Positions 30,111 to 40,055 of a stretch of 40,055 bases of DNA are shown in pieces; positions within the stretch are counted from its first letter, which is position 1, and every line of letters starts with the position of its first letter. Made by a program: the position numbers and the translations under genes. Source of the DNA: Photorhabdus caribbeanensis (GTDB lineage Bacteria > Pseudomonadota > Gammaproteobacteria > Enterobacterales > Enterobacteriaceae); contig NZ_RCWB01000041.1 in assembly GCF_018448885.1 (NCBI RefSeq), positions 1-40,055 of the forward strand, given 5' to 3'. Below the pieces are notes generated by a model that saw only the letters and a program-made list of their open reading frames with translations, was not told where the DNA came from and did not search any database.

Positions 30111-30506
30111 TTACCAGTTTCTCTTCATCAAGCGGTCAATACTGAATTTACCAGGGCCTGTGATAGCCAGTAACAGATAACCTCCACCGATGGTCAGGTT
30201 TTTGAGAAACATAGTCTGGTTCATGCTTTCAGCAAAATTGCTGTGGAAGAGAATGGCAGTCAAGATACAGAAACCAAAGGTAAATAACGCGGTGGTACGA
30301 GTTAAGAAACCAAATAGAACTGCCAGACCACCACCCAATTCAAGTAAGATCGTCAGTGGTAATAGAAAGCCAGGGACGCCCATAGCATTCATATATTGCT
30401 GAGTACCCACGTAGGAATCACCTAATTTTCCATAACCTGCGACGATAAATAGAATCGGCATTAAAATGCGAGCCAGTAACAGGGCACTATCTTCAAATCT
30501 TTTCAT
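30111..30506 (-). CDS. yqjF: DoxX-family membrane protein YqjF
   Basis: 131 residues from the ATG at 30506 (MKRFEDSALLLARILMPILF), chosen because CAGGAG is correctly spaced and the length equals E. coli YqjF. A frame extending 29 codons upstream lacks both. Four membrane helices, with the DoxX signatures ARILMPILFIVAGYGKL, LLELGGGLAVLFGF and FHSNF. The role is not established. In E. coli its promoter is activated by YhaJ in response to aromatic degradation products, and yhaJ is also in this window. Confidence 0.95.
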   Translation of the reverse strand: MKRFEDSALLLARILMPILFIVAGYGKLGDSYVGTQQYMNAMGVPGFLLPLTILLELGGGLAVLFGFLTRTTALFTFGFCILTAILFHSNFAESMNQTMFLKNLTIGGGYLLLAITGPGKFSIDRLMKRNW

Positions 30507-30730
30507 TAACAACTCCTGAGACACTGAAAAATAATAATAATTTGTTTGATGATTAGCTTGTATCAACCGAAAACAGCACAATTTGTTAATCATTAACGGA
30601 TGGAATGTATACTAAAGAGAGATGAGCTTAGTTGTAAGCAAGGATTATTAACAATTTTATACAAAGTTTTTGAATATAAGCAACCAAAGTGATCATCAAT
30701 GAAGGATATTATCAAGAATTATTACCATTT

Positions 30731-30985
30731 TTATTTCAATAGTCGAATGATATAGCGAGACAAATGATAAAATTTCACAGGATGGCGAAGGCTATATAAA
30801 GAGATGGCGTGGATTGCGGGTCGCAGATAGGGTTTTAACGACAAAAGCTTTTGCCAGCTTTTGTCATAAGGTTCAGTAAAGCTCTTCCAGAGTTGTGTAT
30901 TGTTGGAAAGTTCAAGTCGTTGTAGCTGGATATCTCTGAGTAGCTGCTGTTTTTTCAGCTTTTTCTCCTGACGTTGTTTACTCAT
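30731..30985 (-). CDS. yqjK: YqjK-family small basic protein
   Basis: 84 residues from the ATG at 30985, which follows GGAGG at correct spacing and overlaps the end of yqjE by eight bases. The N-terminus is lysine/glutamine-rich and helical (SKQRQEKKLKKQQLLRDIQLQR), and a mildly hydrophobic C-terminus follows. Function unknown. Third gene of the yqjD-yqjE-yqjK run. Confidence 0.85.
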   Translation of the reverse strand: MSKQRQEKKLKKQQLLRDIQLQRLELSNNTQLWKSFTEPYDKSWQKLLSLKPYLRPAIHAISLYSLRHPVKFYHLSRYIIRLLK

Positions 30986-31379
30986 TACTGTAATCCTCCA
31001 GCATTTCTCGGTCGATCTTGAGTTGCTCGCGAGTAGCGCTAAGTAATGTTGAACTTTTCGCTTTCCTGATGGTCCATATAAGGCCAATAAGCGCCAGAAC
31101 GAGTAGTGTGCCAGTGGTGCTTGCTAATACGATAAAACGCCAGTTGGGATCGATAGCCCAAAAAATCATAACAAGTAAACACATGAGGCCGAAAGCAGTG
31201 AATAGCAATGTTAGGCTGGCTATGACTATCAGTTGTATCAAAGTGGCTTTTTCTTTTTCCAACTCTACAACAATAAGTTGTAAACGAGTTTCTACTATCT
31301 CGACAGCAACAGTAGCAATACGTTGGAGAATATCAAGGACCCCTTTACCGGGGCCTTGAGATTTGGATGAGTTACTCAT
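30978..31379 (-). CDS. yqjE: YqjE, inner membrane protein of the holin-X-like family
   Basis: 133 residues with an N-terminal amphipathic helix, two membrane helices (about 48-72 and 80-104) and a charged tail. Resembles the Actinobacterial Holin-X superfamily (PF07332-type). In E. coli it is co-expressed with YqjD in stationary phase. One base separates it from yqjD. Confidence 0.92.
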   Translation of the reverse strand: MSNSSKSQGPGKGVLDILQRIATVAVEIVETRLQLIVVELEKEKATLIQLIVIASLTLLFTAFGLMCLLVMIFWAIDPNWRFIVLASTTGTLLVLALIGLIWTIRKAKSSTLLSATREQLKIDREMLEDYSNE

Positions 31380-31380
31380 A

Positions 31381-31686
31381 TTAGCGTTTAGCTAATAATA
31401 CACCTAATATGGCACCGACCGCAGTACCTATACCGATGCTTGTCCACGGCTTATCATGAACATAGAGATCGGCACGGCCCGCCATATCTTTTGTTTTCTT
31501 AACAACCATATCGCTGGCATTACCGAGTTTAAAACGAGTATCTTTGATGACTTCTTCTACTTTGTTGCGAAGTTCTTCCAACTCAACTTTGGATTTGTCA
31601 CCAGAGCTTTGGATCACTTCTTCCAGTGTTTCTGCGAGTGATTTTAGTTCAATGCGTAGATCTTCAGTAGTTTTGATCTGTGACAT
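31381..31686 (-). CDS. yqjD: YqjD, ribosome-binding inner membrane protein (ElaB/YgaM family)
   Basis: 101 residues. A long charged helix (about 5-65) is followed by a C-terminal tail anchor (SIGIGTAVGAILGVLLAKR). Members of this DUF883 family bind ribosomes through the N-terminal part and anchor them at the inner membrane in stationary phase under RpoS control. AAGGAG precedes the ATG. First gene of the yqjDEK operon. Confidence 0.95.
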   Translation of the reverse strand: MSQIKTTEDLRIELKSLAETLEEVIQSSGDKSKVELEELRNKVEEVIKDTRFKLGNASDMVVKKTKDMAGRADLYVHDKPWTSIGIGTAVGAILGVLLAKR

Positions 31687-31733
31687 GTAGATTACTCCTT
31701 ATTTAAGGTGTGTATATTTGACTTAGTTAGCCG

Positions 31734-31754
31734 CTTTTCCTGATGCCGGAAAAG
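31734..31754 (-). terminator. Possible hairpin between yqjA and yqjD
   Basis: CTTTTCC pairs with GGAAAAG around a 7-base loop, in the 193-bp gap where E. coli has mzrA and yqjC. No T-run on the minus strand, so the terminator call is weak. Confidence 0.35.
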
Positions 31755-31879
31755 ACTATCCTTAAATATAGCTTATATTTTGAAAGATGAATGAAAAACA
31801 TTAGAGTTATTTCACTATTCTGCTGCAAACGATACTTCTATCTACAGCAGGGAGGGATATTAGGTTTTATTGGTATTAA

Positions 31880-32551
31880 TTACTTTTTTTGAGGGGATTG
31901 GCAGGTTTTTTTACGCCACACAACTAACAAACTGCCGCTAAAACCAATAATGAGTAAAGCAAGTGGTAGTAATATCAGGAAATTCATTACCAAATCTTCA
32001 TACTGACGGAAAATGGGGGTTTTACCAAGTGCATAACCTAAAGAGGTAAGGATCATGACCCACAGGAAGCCACTGAGCCAGTTAAAAAACTGGAAACGGC
32101 TGTTTTGTAGACCTGTCAGGCCCGCAAGTGTTGGAAGAAGAGTTCTGACAAATGCGAGGAAGCGGCCGAGAAGTAAAGCAGACAGACCGTGGCGGTGAAA
32201 AAGGCTGTAAGCTCTTTGGTGGTAGTAGGCTGGAAGGTGAGAGAGCCAGCCTTGCACTATTTTGGTATTTCCTAGCCATTTTCCCTGGAGATAACCGACC
32301 CAACAACCTAAGCTTGCTCCGGCAGTTAATATTACAATCGTCAGAGGGAAACTCATTGCACCTTTGGCAATTAATACGCCAACCAGTATAAGCAGGCTAT
32401 CTCCTGGCAGGAATGCAGCAGGAAGGAGGCCATTTTCAAGGAAGAGGATCAAGAATAGCATGATATAAATGGCCCATAATAGGGATGGATTGGCCAGAGT
32501 TTCATAATCTTGGTACCAAAGTGCATATATAAGTTCTTTTACTATTTCCAT
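31880..32551 (-). CDS. yqjA: DedA-family membrane protein YqjA
   Basis: 223 residues with about five hydrophobic segments. The functionally essential residues reported for E. coli YqjA are at the same positions: Glu39 (FLENGLLP), Asp51 (LPGDSLL), Arg130 and Arg136 ([11 protein letters not shown]). DedA proteins are proton-motive-force-dependent transporters needed for pH and envelope stress tolerance; some DedA-family proteins recycle undecaprenyl phosphate. In E. coli mzrA follows directly in the operon. Here it does not. Confidence 0.95.
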   Translation of the reverse strand: MEIVKELIYALWYQDYETLANPSLLWAIYIMLFLILFLENGLLPAAFLPGDSLLILVGVLIAKGAMSFPLTIVILTAGASLGCWVGYLQGKWLGNTKIVQGWLSHLPAYYHQRAYSLFHRHGLSALLLGRFLAFVRTLLPTLAGLTGLQNSRFQFFNWLSGFLWVMILTSLGYALGKTPIFRQYEDLVMNFLILLPLALLIIGFSGSLLVVWRKKTCQSPQKK

Positions 32552-32655
32552 CAGGTGTTCCTAAAATGCCTTTGTTCGTTCATCCTGAAAGCATGAGGCT
32601 AAACTGATTAAATTACGTCCTGTTTTACGTTATTTGGCTGGTTTTAATACCTTTT

Positions 32656-32686
32656 TACGCCGTTGAAAAAGGCAAATGACGCGGCC
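32656..32686. repeat. Second copy of the ACGCCG...AAATGACGCGGCCT element
   Basis: Shares ACGCCG and AAATGACGCGGCCT, with similar spacing, with the element at 20625-20673. Intergenic, about 105 bp upstream of yqjA. Confidence 0.45.
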
Positions 32687-32883
32687 TGTGCCACTGTAAC
32701 AAAATCAGGGGTGACTAAACAGAAAATTTTGGTGATCAATTGAACGTTCATTAAAATGGGATAGGAAATAGGTTTATGAGGTTGGATGAATTGCGTTTTT
32801 TCCTACTGTTTTTATTATCATTTTTTTATTTTTTCAGTGGTAGATTGATTCTTGTATAAATTTGATTTATTTTTCACCACAGC

Positions 32884-33058
32884 AAAGGGGAGTAACTTCC
32901 TTAGCCGGTTTATCGTCATTACGATGCAACAGCATCCGGTAGCCGGGCAACCCTGAACTTATACCTAATGGTGCATTTTCTGTGTTGTAAGTGAGACCTT
33001 GCCAGAAGGCGAGGGTTGCTTGCAATACATCCATCTCCACGATGTGGGGAAGAAATAT
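32884..33058 (+). ncRNA. yybP-ykoY (manganese) riboswitch upstream of alx
   Basis: The aptamer signature AAAGGGGAGTAACTTCC is followed by TTAGCCGG and later CCGGGCAACCCTGAA, the conserved internal loops of the Mn2+-sensing yybP-ykoY family. The 3' arm (GACCTTGCC...GGCGAGGGTTGC) and a hairpin with TCCAC/GTGGGGA follow. In E. coli the same element (PRE) controls alx in response to Mn2+ and alkaline pH. Boundaries are approximate. Confidence 0.88.
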
Positions 33059-33063
33059 AGCAG

Positions 33064-33097
33064 CGGCTGGCGTCTTCTGAGACTTCAGCCGTTTTTG
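33064..33097 (+). terminator. Riboswitch expression-platform terminator before alx
   Basis: CGGCTG (33064-33069) pairs with CAGCCG (33086-33091), with an inner GTCT/AGAC stem, and is followed by TTTTTG. The T-run ends 18 bases before the alx ATG, so termination or occlusion of the GAGAGAAAG ribosome binding site region could both switch expression. Confidence 0.8.
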
Positions 33098-33114
33098 TTT
33101 GTGAGAGAAAGAAA

Positions 33115-34077
33115 ATGAACTCTGTGGGTAGCCCTCTTTTATGGGGAAGTTTTGCTGTTTTAATGACGATTATGTTGTTGCTGGATCTATCCTTACAGGG
33201 GCGTAAGAAAGAGCAGGCAATGTCGTTTTTCCAAGCCGCTGTCTGGAGTGTAATCTGGGTAAGTTTATCGCTCTTATTTGCATTAGGATTATGGTGGTAT
33301 TGCCGAGAAACCGTAGGAGAAACTGTTGCTAATAGTCAGGCAATGGCTTTCCTTACCGGGTATTTACTTGAGAAAGCGCTTGCTGTTGATAATGTATTTG
33401 TTTGGCTGATGTTATTTAGCTATTTTGCTATTCCGGCAAATTTGCAACGTCGGGTGCTTATTTACGGTGTTTTAGGCGCAATTGTGCTGCGTACCGTGAT
33501 GATCTTTGCAGGGAGCTGGCTGGTTTCTCAATTCAGTTGGATACTCTATCTGTTCGGCATCTTTCTGCTGGTTACTGGCGTTAAGATGGCGTTAGCAAAA
33601 GAGGATGGTTCCCCGATAGGCGATAAACCTTTTGTCCGTTGGCTAAAAGCGCATATTCGCATCACTGATAATCTTCACGGAGAGCGTTTCTTTGTGAAAG
33701 AAAAAGGTTTGTTATATGCGACTCCACTAATCTTGGTCCTGATTTTGGTTGAAATTAGTGACGTTATTTTTGCTGTAGACAGTATTCCTGCTATTTTTGC
33801 TGTGACTACAGATCCTTTTATTGTTTTGACCTCTAATCTTTTCGCTATCTTAGGATTACGTGCAATGTATTTTTTACTGGCAGGTGTAGCAGAGAAATTT
33901 ACAATGCTGAAATATGGTTTATCAATCATTCTGGTATTTATCGGTATTAAAATGCTAATAATAGATTTTTATCATATTCCTATGGGGGTTTCTCTGGGAA
34001 CTGTAGCGAGCATTTTAACAATAACAATGATTATTAATGTTTGGGTAAATAAGTACAAAACTAAAGAACTCCAGTAA
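33115..34077 (+). CDS. alx: Alx, TerC-family membrane protein (Mn2+ export)
   Basis: 320 residues with about eight or nine membrane helices. The TerC signatures include [39 protein letters not shown] and [17 protein letters not shown]; the two acidic helices (ALAVDN and [11 protein letters not shown]) are the likely metal site. The E. coli orthologue lowers cytoplasmic Mn2+ and is induced by alkali through its leader riboswitch, which is present here too. A terminator follows at 34102. Confidence 0.96.
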   Translation: MNSVGSPLLWGSFAVLMTIMLLLDLSLQGRKKEQAMSFFQAAVWSVIWVSLSLLFALGLWWYCRETVGETVANSQAMAFLTGYLLEKALAVDNVFVWLMLFSYFAIPANLQRRVLIYGVLGAIVLRTVMIFAGSWLVSQFSWILYLFGIFLLVTGVKMALAKEDGSPIGDKPFVRWLKAHIRITDNLHGERFFVKEKGLLYATPLILVLILVEISDVIFAVDSIPAIFAVTTDPFIVLTSNLFAILGLRAMYFLLAGVAEKFTMLKYGLSIILVFIGIKMLIIDFYHIPMGVSLGTVASILTITMIINVWVNKYKTKELQ

Positions 34078-34101
34078 TTAGATAACTATTTTTTAACAGA
34101 T

Positions 34102-34140
34102 AACCATATCTTTCTTGAATGAGAAGATATGGTTTCTTCT
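34102..34140 (+). terminator. Intrinsic terminator of alx
   Basis: Perfect 11-bp stem AACCATATCTT/AAGATATGGTT with an 11-base loop, followed by TCTTCT, 24 bases after the alx stop. Confidence 0.7.
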
Positions 34141-34367
34141 GGTCTTAAATTGCTGCGAAATGGTTAAACATAAAAACAAATAATTGTGTTTTGTAAATGT
34201 GTAAATTGCCGTTTTGATCACACAAATGTGAATGAGTTGTTAATAAGTGCTGGCGAGGTTGTATATTTTAACTATCGCAGCTTTTCACTACTCTTGGTTT
34301 CCCTATACTGAGGAAGCAAACACAAAAAATATAGGCTTAACAGAACTGTTAATAAAATGGATCAGCT

Positions 34368-35606
34368 ATGGAAAAACAAAAACGTGGTTTCGTGTATTAC
34401 ATTGTACAAGGGAGCCTGGTTAAACAAATTTTGATAGGTTTAATTGCAGGGATACTGTTAGCGTGGTTGACGCCTTCGGTTGCCAAATCAGTCAGTTTGC
34501 TTGGAACGTTGTTCGTTGGCGCCTTAAAAGCAGTAGCCCCGGTATTGGTATGGATTCTGGTTATGTCTTCTATTGCTAACCATAAAGAAGGCCAGAAAAC
34601 TAATATTCGCCCGATCCTTATCCTCTATATCTTGGGTACTTTTTTTGCTGCGTTAGTTGCCGTGGCCGGTAGCTTTATATTTCCGTTGCAACTGGTGCTA
34701 GCTGTTAATGATGCTCAGATGTCACCTCCTGAAAACATTATGGAGGTGATTAAAGGGTTACTGGTTAATGTTGTCGCTAATCCAGTAAACGCGTTACTGA
34801 ATGGTAACTATATCGGTATTCTTGCTTGGGCTATTGGTCTTGGTATCGCACTGCGCCATGCAACGGATTCAACGAAATCTCTAATTCATGACATGTCTGA
34901 GGCGGTTACTCAGATTGTTCGGGTGGTCATTCGTCTTGCACCGATTGGTATTTTTGGTCTGGTGTCTTCAACCATCGCAGAAACGGGATTTGGCACCTTA
35001 CTGGGATATGTCCAATTGCTGGTTGTATTACTGGGTTGTATGTTGGTTATGGCACTCATTGTAAATCCATTGATTGTTTACTGGAAAATTCGACGTAATC
35101 CTTATCCGCTGGTATTTGCTTGCCTGCGTGAAAGTGGTGTAACTGCATTTTTCACTCGCAGTTCGGCGGCAAATATTCCAGTGAATATGGCGATGTGCCG
35201 CCGTATGAATCTGCATGAAGATACTTATTCAGTTTCCATCCCGTTGGGAGCAACCATCAATATGGAGGGCGCTGCGGTGACAATTACGGTATTGACTTTA
35301 GCCGCGGTCAATACGTTAGGTATATCGGTTGATCTGCCTACAGCATTTCTACTGAGTGTGGTTGCTGCAATTTGTGCCTGTGGTGCTTCTGGTGTGGCGG
35401 GGGGATCGTTATTGTTGATCCCTTTAGCGTGTAGCATGTTTGGGATTTCCAATGAAATGGCTATGCAGGTTGTGGCAGTCGGTTTGATTATTGGTGTATT
35501 ACAGGATTCCGCGGAAACGAGTCTGAACTCTTCTACCGATGTATTGTTCACTGCTGCTGTTTGTCAGGCTGAGGATGACCGTCTGTCATCGGATCAGTTA
35601 ACTTAA
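34368..35606 (+). CDS. sstT: Na+/serine (threonine) symporter SstT
   Basis: 412 residues of the dicarboxylate/amino acid:cation symporter family, predicted eight membrane helices plus two re-entrant hairpins. The first hairpin carries [17 protein letters not shown] and the substrate helices [21 protein letters not shown] and [19 protein letters not shown]. It imports serine and threonine with sodium. One residue varies from E. coli in the first motif (NMEGAA for NMAGAA). An isolated transcription unit, as in E. coli. Confidence 0.96.
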   Translation: MEKQKRGFVYYIVQGSLVKQILIGLIAGILLAWLTPSVAKSVSLLGTLFVGALKAVAPVLVWILVMSSIANHKEGQKTNIRPILILYILGTFFAALVAVAGSFIFPLQLVLAVNDAQMSPPENIMEVIKGLLVNVVANPVNALLNGNYIGILAWAIGLGIALRHATDSTKSLIHDMSEAVTQIVRVVIRLAPIGIFGLVSSTIAETGFGTLLGYVQLLVVLLGCMLVMALIVNPLIVYWKIRRNPYPLVFACLRESGVTAFFTRSSAANIPVNMAMCRRMNLHEDTYSVSIPLGATINMEGAAVTITVLTLAAVNTLGISVDLPTAFLLSVVAAICACGASGVAGGSLLLIPLACSMFGISNEMAMQVVAVGLIIGVLQDSAETSLNSSTDVLFTAAVCQAEDDRLSSDQLT

Positions 35607-35662
35607 CGTAATTTATTTAAGTATTCAGGTTTAATCAATCAAGGTAAGAAAAAGTAAAATGT

Positions 35663-35682
35663 CCGCGCCAGGAATGGCGCGG
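35663..35682. terminator. Hairpin between convergent sstT and fadH
   Basis: CCGCGCCA/TGGCGCGG, a perfect 8-bp stem with loop GGAA, 57 bases after sstT and 54 before the fadH stop. No strong T-run on either side; probably a shared 3' end. Confidence 0.6.
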
Positions 35683-35735
35683 CTTGAGGATTTACTTTGT
35701 TTTTACGATTTGTCTGTGACTGCCATTATTCATCA

Positions 35736-37915
<2,180 letters not shown>

Positions 37916-38429
37916 AAATCAGGTTCTTTCATAAATTAGTGAAAAGAATCTGACTGCAAAAGTTGTTGATGTACTCCTTGTTGATTGGAACTAGAAAGGT
38001 TAACCAGATCACAAAATGGGCCAAATTGATTTCAGACGTTCACTTTCCAGGATAATCCGTGGCATAGTTTTGTATTCTTACATGAGAGAATATGACTAAT
38101 TCAGCCAGGAGGTTTGTTTATCCAGTTTTAGTATTTTTTTGAATGATGTGGTAGTGATTTGAATCTGAGGAATCTCCACAAAAATGACGGGCATAGAAAA
38201 ACATGATCTACCGATTGAACCGATAAAATGGAAAGCGAGCCTTTGGGAATTAGGGTAAGTCGAAGCAAATCAGGCAGACGATTATTGATGCTTGAGTTTA
38301 TTTGCACTGCTGATATGAAACTTCTAACGTTGATGCTTAAAATTGGTTCTATCACCCGTTTTTCTCAGGTTTGTCCTACAACGCGCCAAGATAGAACGCG
38401 TTGTAAATCAGGGAAGCACTAGTAGCCGT

Positions 38430-38470
38430 AAAAAAACAGACGATGAAATGGCTCAAACGTTAGTTCATCG
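38430..38470 (-). terminator. Terminator of the asd-like gene
   Basis: On the minus strand CGATGAA pairs with TTCATCG across a 16-base loop (38441-38470), followed by TCTGTTTTTTT. It begins 22 bases after the asd stop. Confidence 0.65.
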
Positions 38471-38491
38471 CTCTGATTTTTTGTCTATTGA

Positions 38492-39613
38492 TTATGCTCT
38501 GTTGAGCAGAATATTTAACATACGGCGCAACGGTTCGGCTGCACCCCATAGTAGTTGATCGCCGACAGTGAGGACAGAATAAATCGATTCATCGTTAAGT
38601 GACATTTTCTTATAGCGCCCGACACCTACGCGTAAAGAACCGCTAATAGCGGCTGGAGTCAACTTGCTAATGCTCTCTTCTTTGTTGTTGGGCACGTAGC
38701 TTACCCACGGATGCGCATTTTGCACTAGTTCAACAAATTCGGTTTCGCTGACGTCGCGTTTCAACTTCATAGTGATCGCTGCGCTGTGACAGCGAATTAC
38801 ACCGACGCGAATACACAGACCGTTGACCTTGATAGTGCCGGGTTGGAGACCTAGGATCTTGTTGGTCTCTACTTCACCTTTCCATTCTTCCCGGCTATTG
38901 CCGTCACCGAGATCGCTGTCAATCCAAGGAATGATGCTACCTATCAGAGGCACACCGAAAGCCTGTGTCGGCAATTCTGGGCTGCTAATCAGATTGGTAA
39001 CTTTTTTTACCAAAGGCAGTATTGAGCTTTTGTCGGTTAGATCGTCTATGCTCAAGTATTGGCTAATGTATGAGTTTTGTGCTATCAGTTCACGCACATA
39101 CTTGGCCCCCGCGCCAGAAGCGGATTGGTAGGTCATTAAGCTCATCCATTCAATTAGGTCAGCTTTCACGAGGCCGGCTAGTCCCATAAGGCTCAGCGTA
39201 ATAGAACAGTTTCCGCCGACGAAAAGTTTGGTGCCTTTGCTAACTTCATAATCAATCTGGTTACGGTTGACCGGATCGAGAATGATGCAGGAGTCCCTAT
39301 CCATGCGTAGTGCCGAGGCGGCGTCAATCCAATAGCCTTGCCAGCCACTGGCCTTGAGAGCTGGATAAATTGCTTTGGTATAATCGCCGCCTTGGCAAGT
39401 AATAATTATGTCCATTTCCGTCAATGCGCTGACTGCGTTGGCGTCTTTGAGTTGATAAGTAATGCCATCAATGGTAGGACCAGAGGAGCCAGCACTCGAT
39501 GTACTATAAAAGTGAGGGACAATGCCTTGAAAATCGTTTTCTTCTAGCATGCGTTGCAACAAAACAGAGCCTACCATTCCCCGCCAACCAATTAAGCCGA
39601 CTTTTTTCATCAT
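38492..39613 (-). CDS. asd: Aspartate-semialdehyde dehydrogenase, divergent copy
   Basis: 373 residues, E. coli type. The NADP-binding GWRGMVGSVLLQRM, the active-site cysteine in GGNCSITLSL (Cys136), the QSASGAGAKYVREL loop, the substrate-binding NSREEWKGEVETNKI and catalytic His276 in RCHSAA are all present, so it should be active. It converts aspartyl phosphate to aspartate semialdehyde for lysine, diaminopimelate, threonine and methionine. It is visibly less like E. coli Asd than the other housekeeping proteins here are to theirs, and sits next to fadH, not at the usual asd locus, so a paralogue is likely. Two ATGs in tandem; I chose the first after AGGTAAGA. No lysine riboswitch precedes it. 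Confidence 0.9.
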   Translation of the reverse strand: MMKKVGLIGWRGMVGSVLLQRMLEENDFQGIVPHFYSTSSAGSSGPTIDGITYQLKDANAVSALTEMDIIITCQGGDYTKAIYPALKASGWQGYWIDAASALRMDRDSCIILDPVNRNQIDYEVSKGTKLFVGGNCSITLSLMGLAGLVKADLIEWMSLMTYQSASGAGAKYVRELIAQNSYISQYLSIDDLTDKSSILPLVKKVTNLISSPELPTQAFGVPLIGSIIPWIDSDLGDGNSREEWKGEVETNKILGLQPGTIKVNGLCIRVGVIRCHSAAITMKLKRDVSETEFVELVQNAHPWVSYVPNNKEESISKLTPAAISGSLRVGVGRYKKMSLNDESIYSVLTVGDQLLWGAAEPLRRMLNILLNRA

Positions 39614-40055
39614 AATATCTTACCTGTGTTAAGTTATGGCATTGTTGAAGATTTGTTATACATTGGCGATAGGATAATGTCATTAAAGATTGCTGAGCAC
39701 TTAAGATAAGTTGTAGATGAATTTTATCGCCAGTATAAAAATGATTAACAGCGCTAACCTTATCAACGAATTACACAAGTAGCATCCGCATGGTGAATGA
39801 TAATGTGTCGTGAATGGCACCGTAATAGAAGGAGAAATAAGAAGTTTCCCCACTGCTAGTTGGAGGTTTAATCAGCTCATTCAGTTTTTTCATGTTATAC
39901 CATGATGGAAATGTGTTCAGTATGAATACAGGGTGGGATCTCACACTTTTAATAAGGTTATTTTGGTTAAATAAAAATCAGAACATGACTTTTTATAGGT
40001 ATTTCTCTCATTAAAACGTTAAGATCTCTCTCTTCCATAAAAAAGCGATCCTAAT
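39614..40055. other. Spacer at the right edge, upstream of asd
   Basis: About 440 bp of AT-rich DNA with no reading frame of note and no lysine-riboswitch or tRNA signature seen. It must hold the asd promoter, which I could not pinpoint. Confidence 0.5.

Noticed and set aside
29982-30173. 63-codon plus-strand gene after the hairpin
   Set aside because: Overlaps the end of yqjF on the other strand, lacks a ribosome binding site and resembles no protein.
39614-40055. Lysine riboswitch upstream of asd
   Set aside because: None of the conserved lysine-element loops could be found in the available upstream DNA.

Overview
The window looks like chromosome of an enterobacterium of the Morganellaceae, most probably Photorhabdus or close to Xenorhabdus. 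Nearly every housekeeping protein is recognisably the E. coli orthologue (DegS, DegQ, L13, S9, SspA/SspB, GltB/GltD, ArcB, MtgA, RsmI, RNase P RNA, YhaJ, YqjA, Alx, SstT, FadH). The neighbourhoods are reshuffled relative to E. coli, and the spacers are long and AT-rich. The genus is an inference from style and gene content. No species-specific marker was seen.

Layout. 1-5.3 kb, minus strand: periplasmic proteases degS and degQ, pushed apart by a 1.6 kb non-coding stretch and a lone VagC/VapB-type antitoxin, then zapG. 5.5-9.2 kb, plus strand: zapE, the ribosomal protein operon rplM-rpsI with its structured leader, and sspA-sspB. 9.2-15.9 kb, minus strand: a small secreted protein of unknown function and the glutamate synthase operon gltBD. 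16-20.6 kb, plus strand: arcB, elbB and mtgA. 20.7-24.1 kb, minus strand: lpoA-yraN-diaA-dolP. LpoA appears to have lost part of its N-terminal TPR domain. 24.2-27.2 kb: rsmI and rnpB on plus, a pirin-like yhaK on minus, and yhaJ on plus. 27.2-30 kb: an AT-rich accessory islet with a two-gene minus-strand operon, one small exported protein and one 256-residue protein, both unrecognised, followed by about 1 kb of very AT-rich DNA without genes. 30.1-32.6 kb, minus strand: yqjF, yqjK, yqjE, yqjD and the DedA-family gene yqjA, without the mzrA and yqjC that E. coli has here. 32.9-35.6 kb, plus strand: an alx gene behind a yybP-ykoY-type manganese riboswitch, then sstT. 35.7-40 kb, minus strand: fadH with a FadR-like operator and a CRP-like site, and a divergent aspartate-semialdehyde dehydrogenase that is probably a second, paralogous copy.

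Functionally the core genes cover envelope quality control and wall synthesis (degS, degQ, dolP, lpoA, mtgA), cell division (zapG, zapE), initiation control (diaA), translation and RNA (rplM, rpsI, rsmI, rnpB), nitrogen assimilation (gltBD), redox control (arcB), proteolysis adaptors and stress (sspAB), and fatty acid oxidation (fadH). The least explained parts are the 27.2-30 kb islet with its exported small protein, the 1.4-2.9 kb strand-biased GATTAA-rich spacer with a heptanucleotide tandem repeat, and the extra asd. I saw no CRISPR array, tRNA gene, intact transposase or prophage module.
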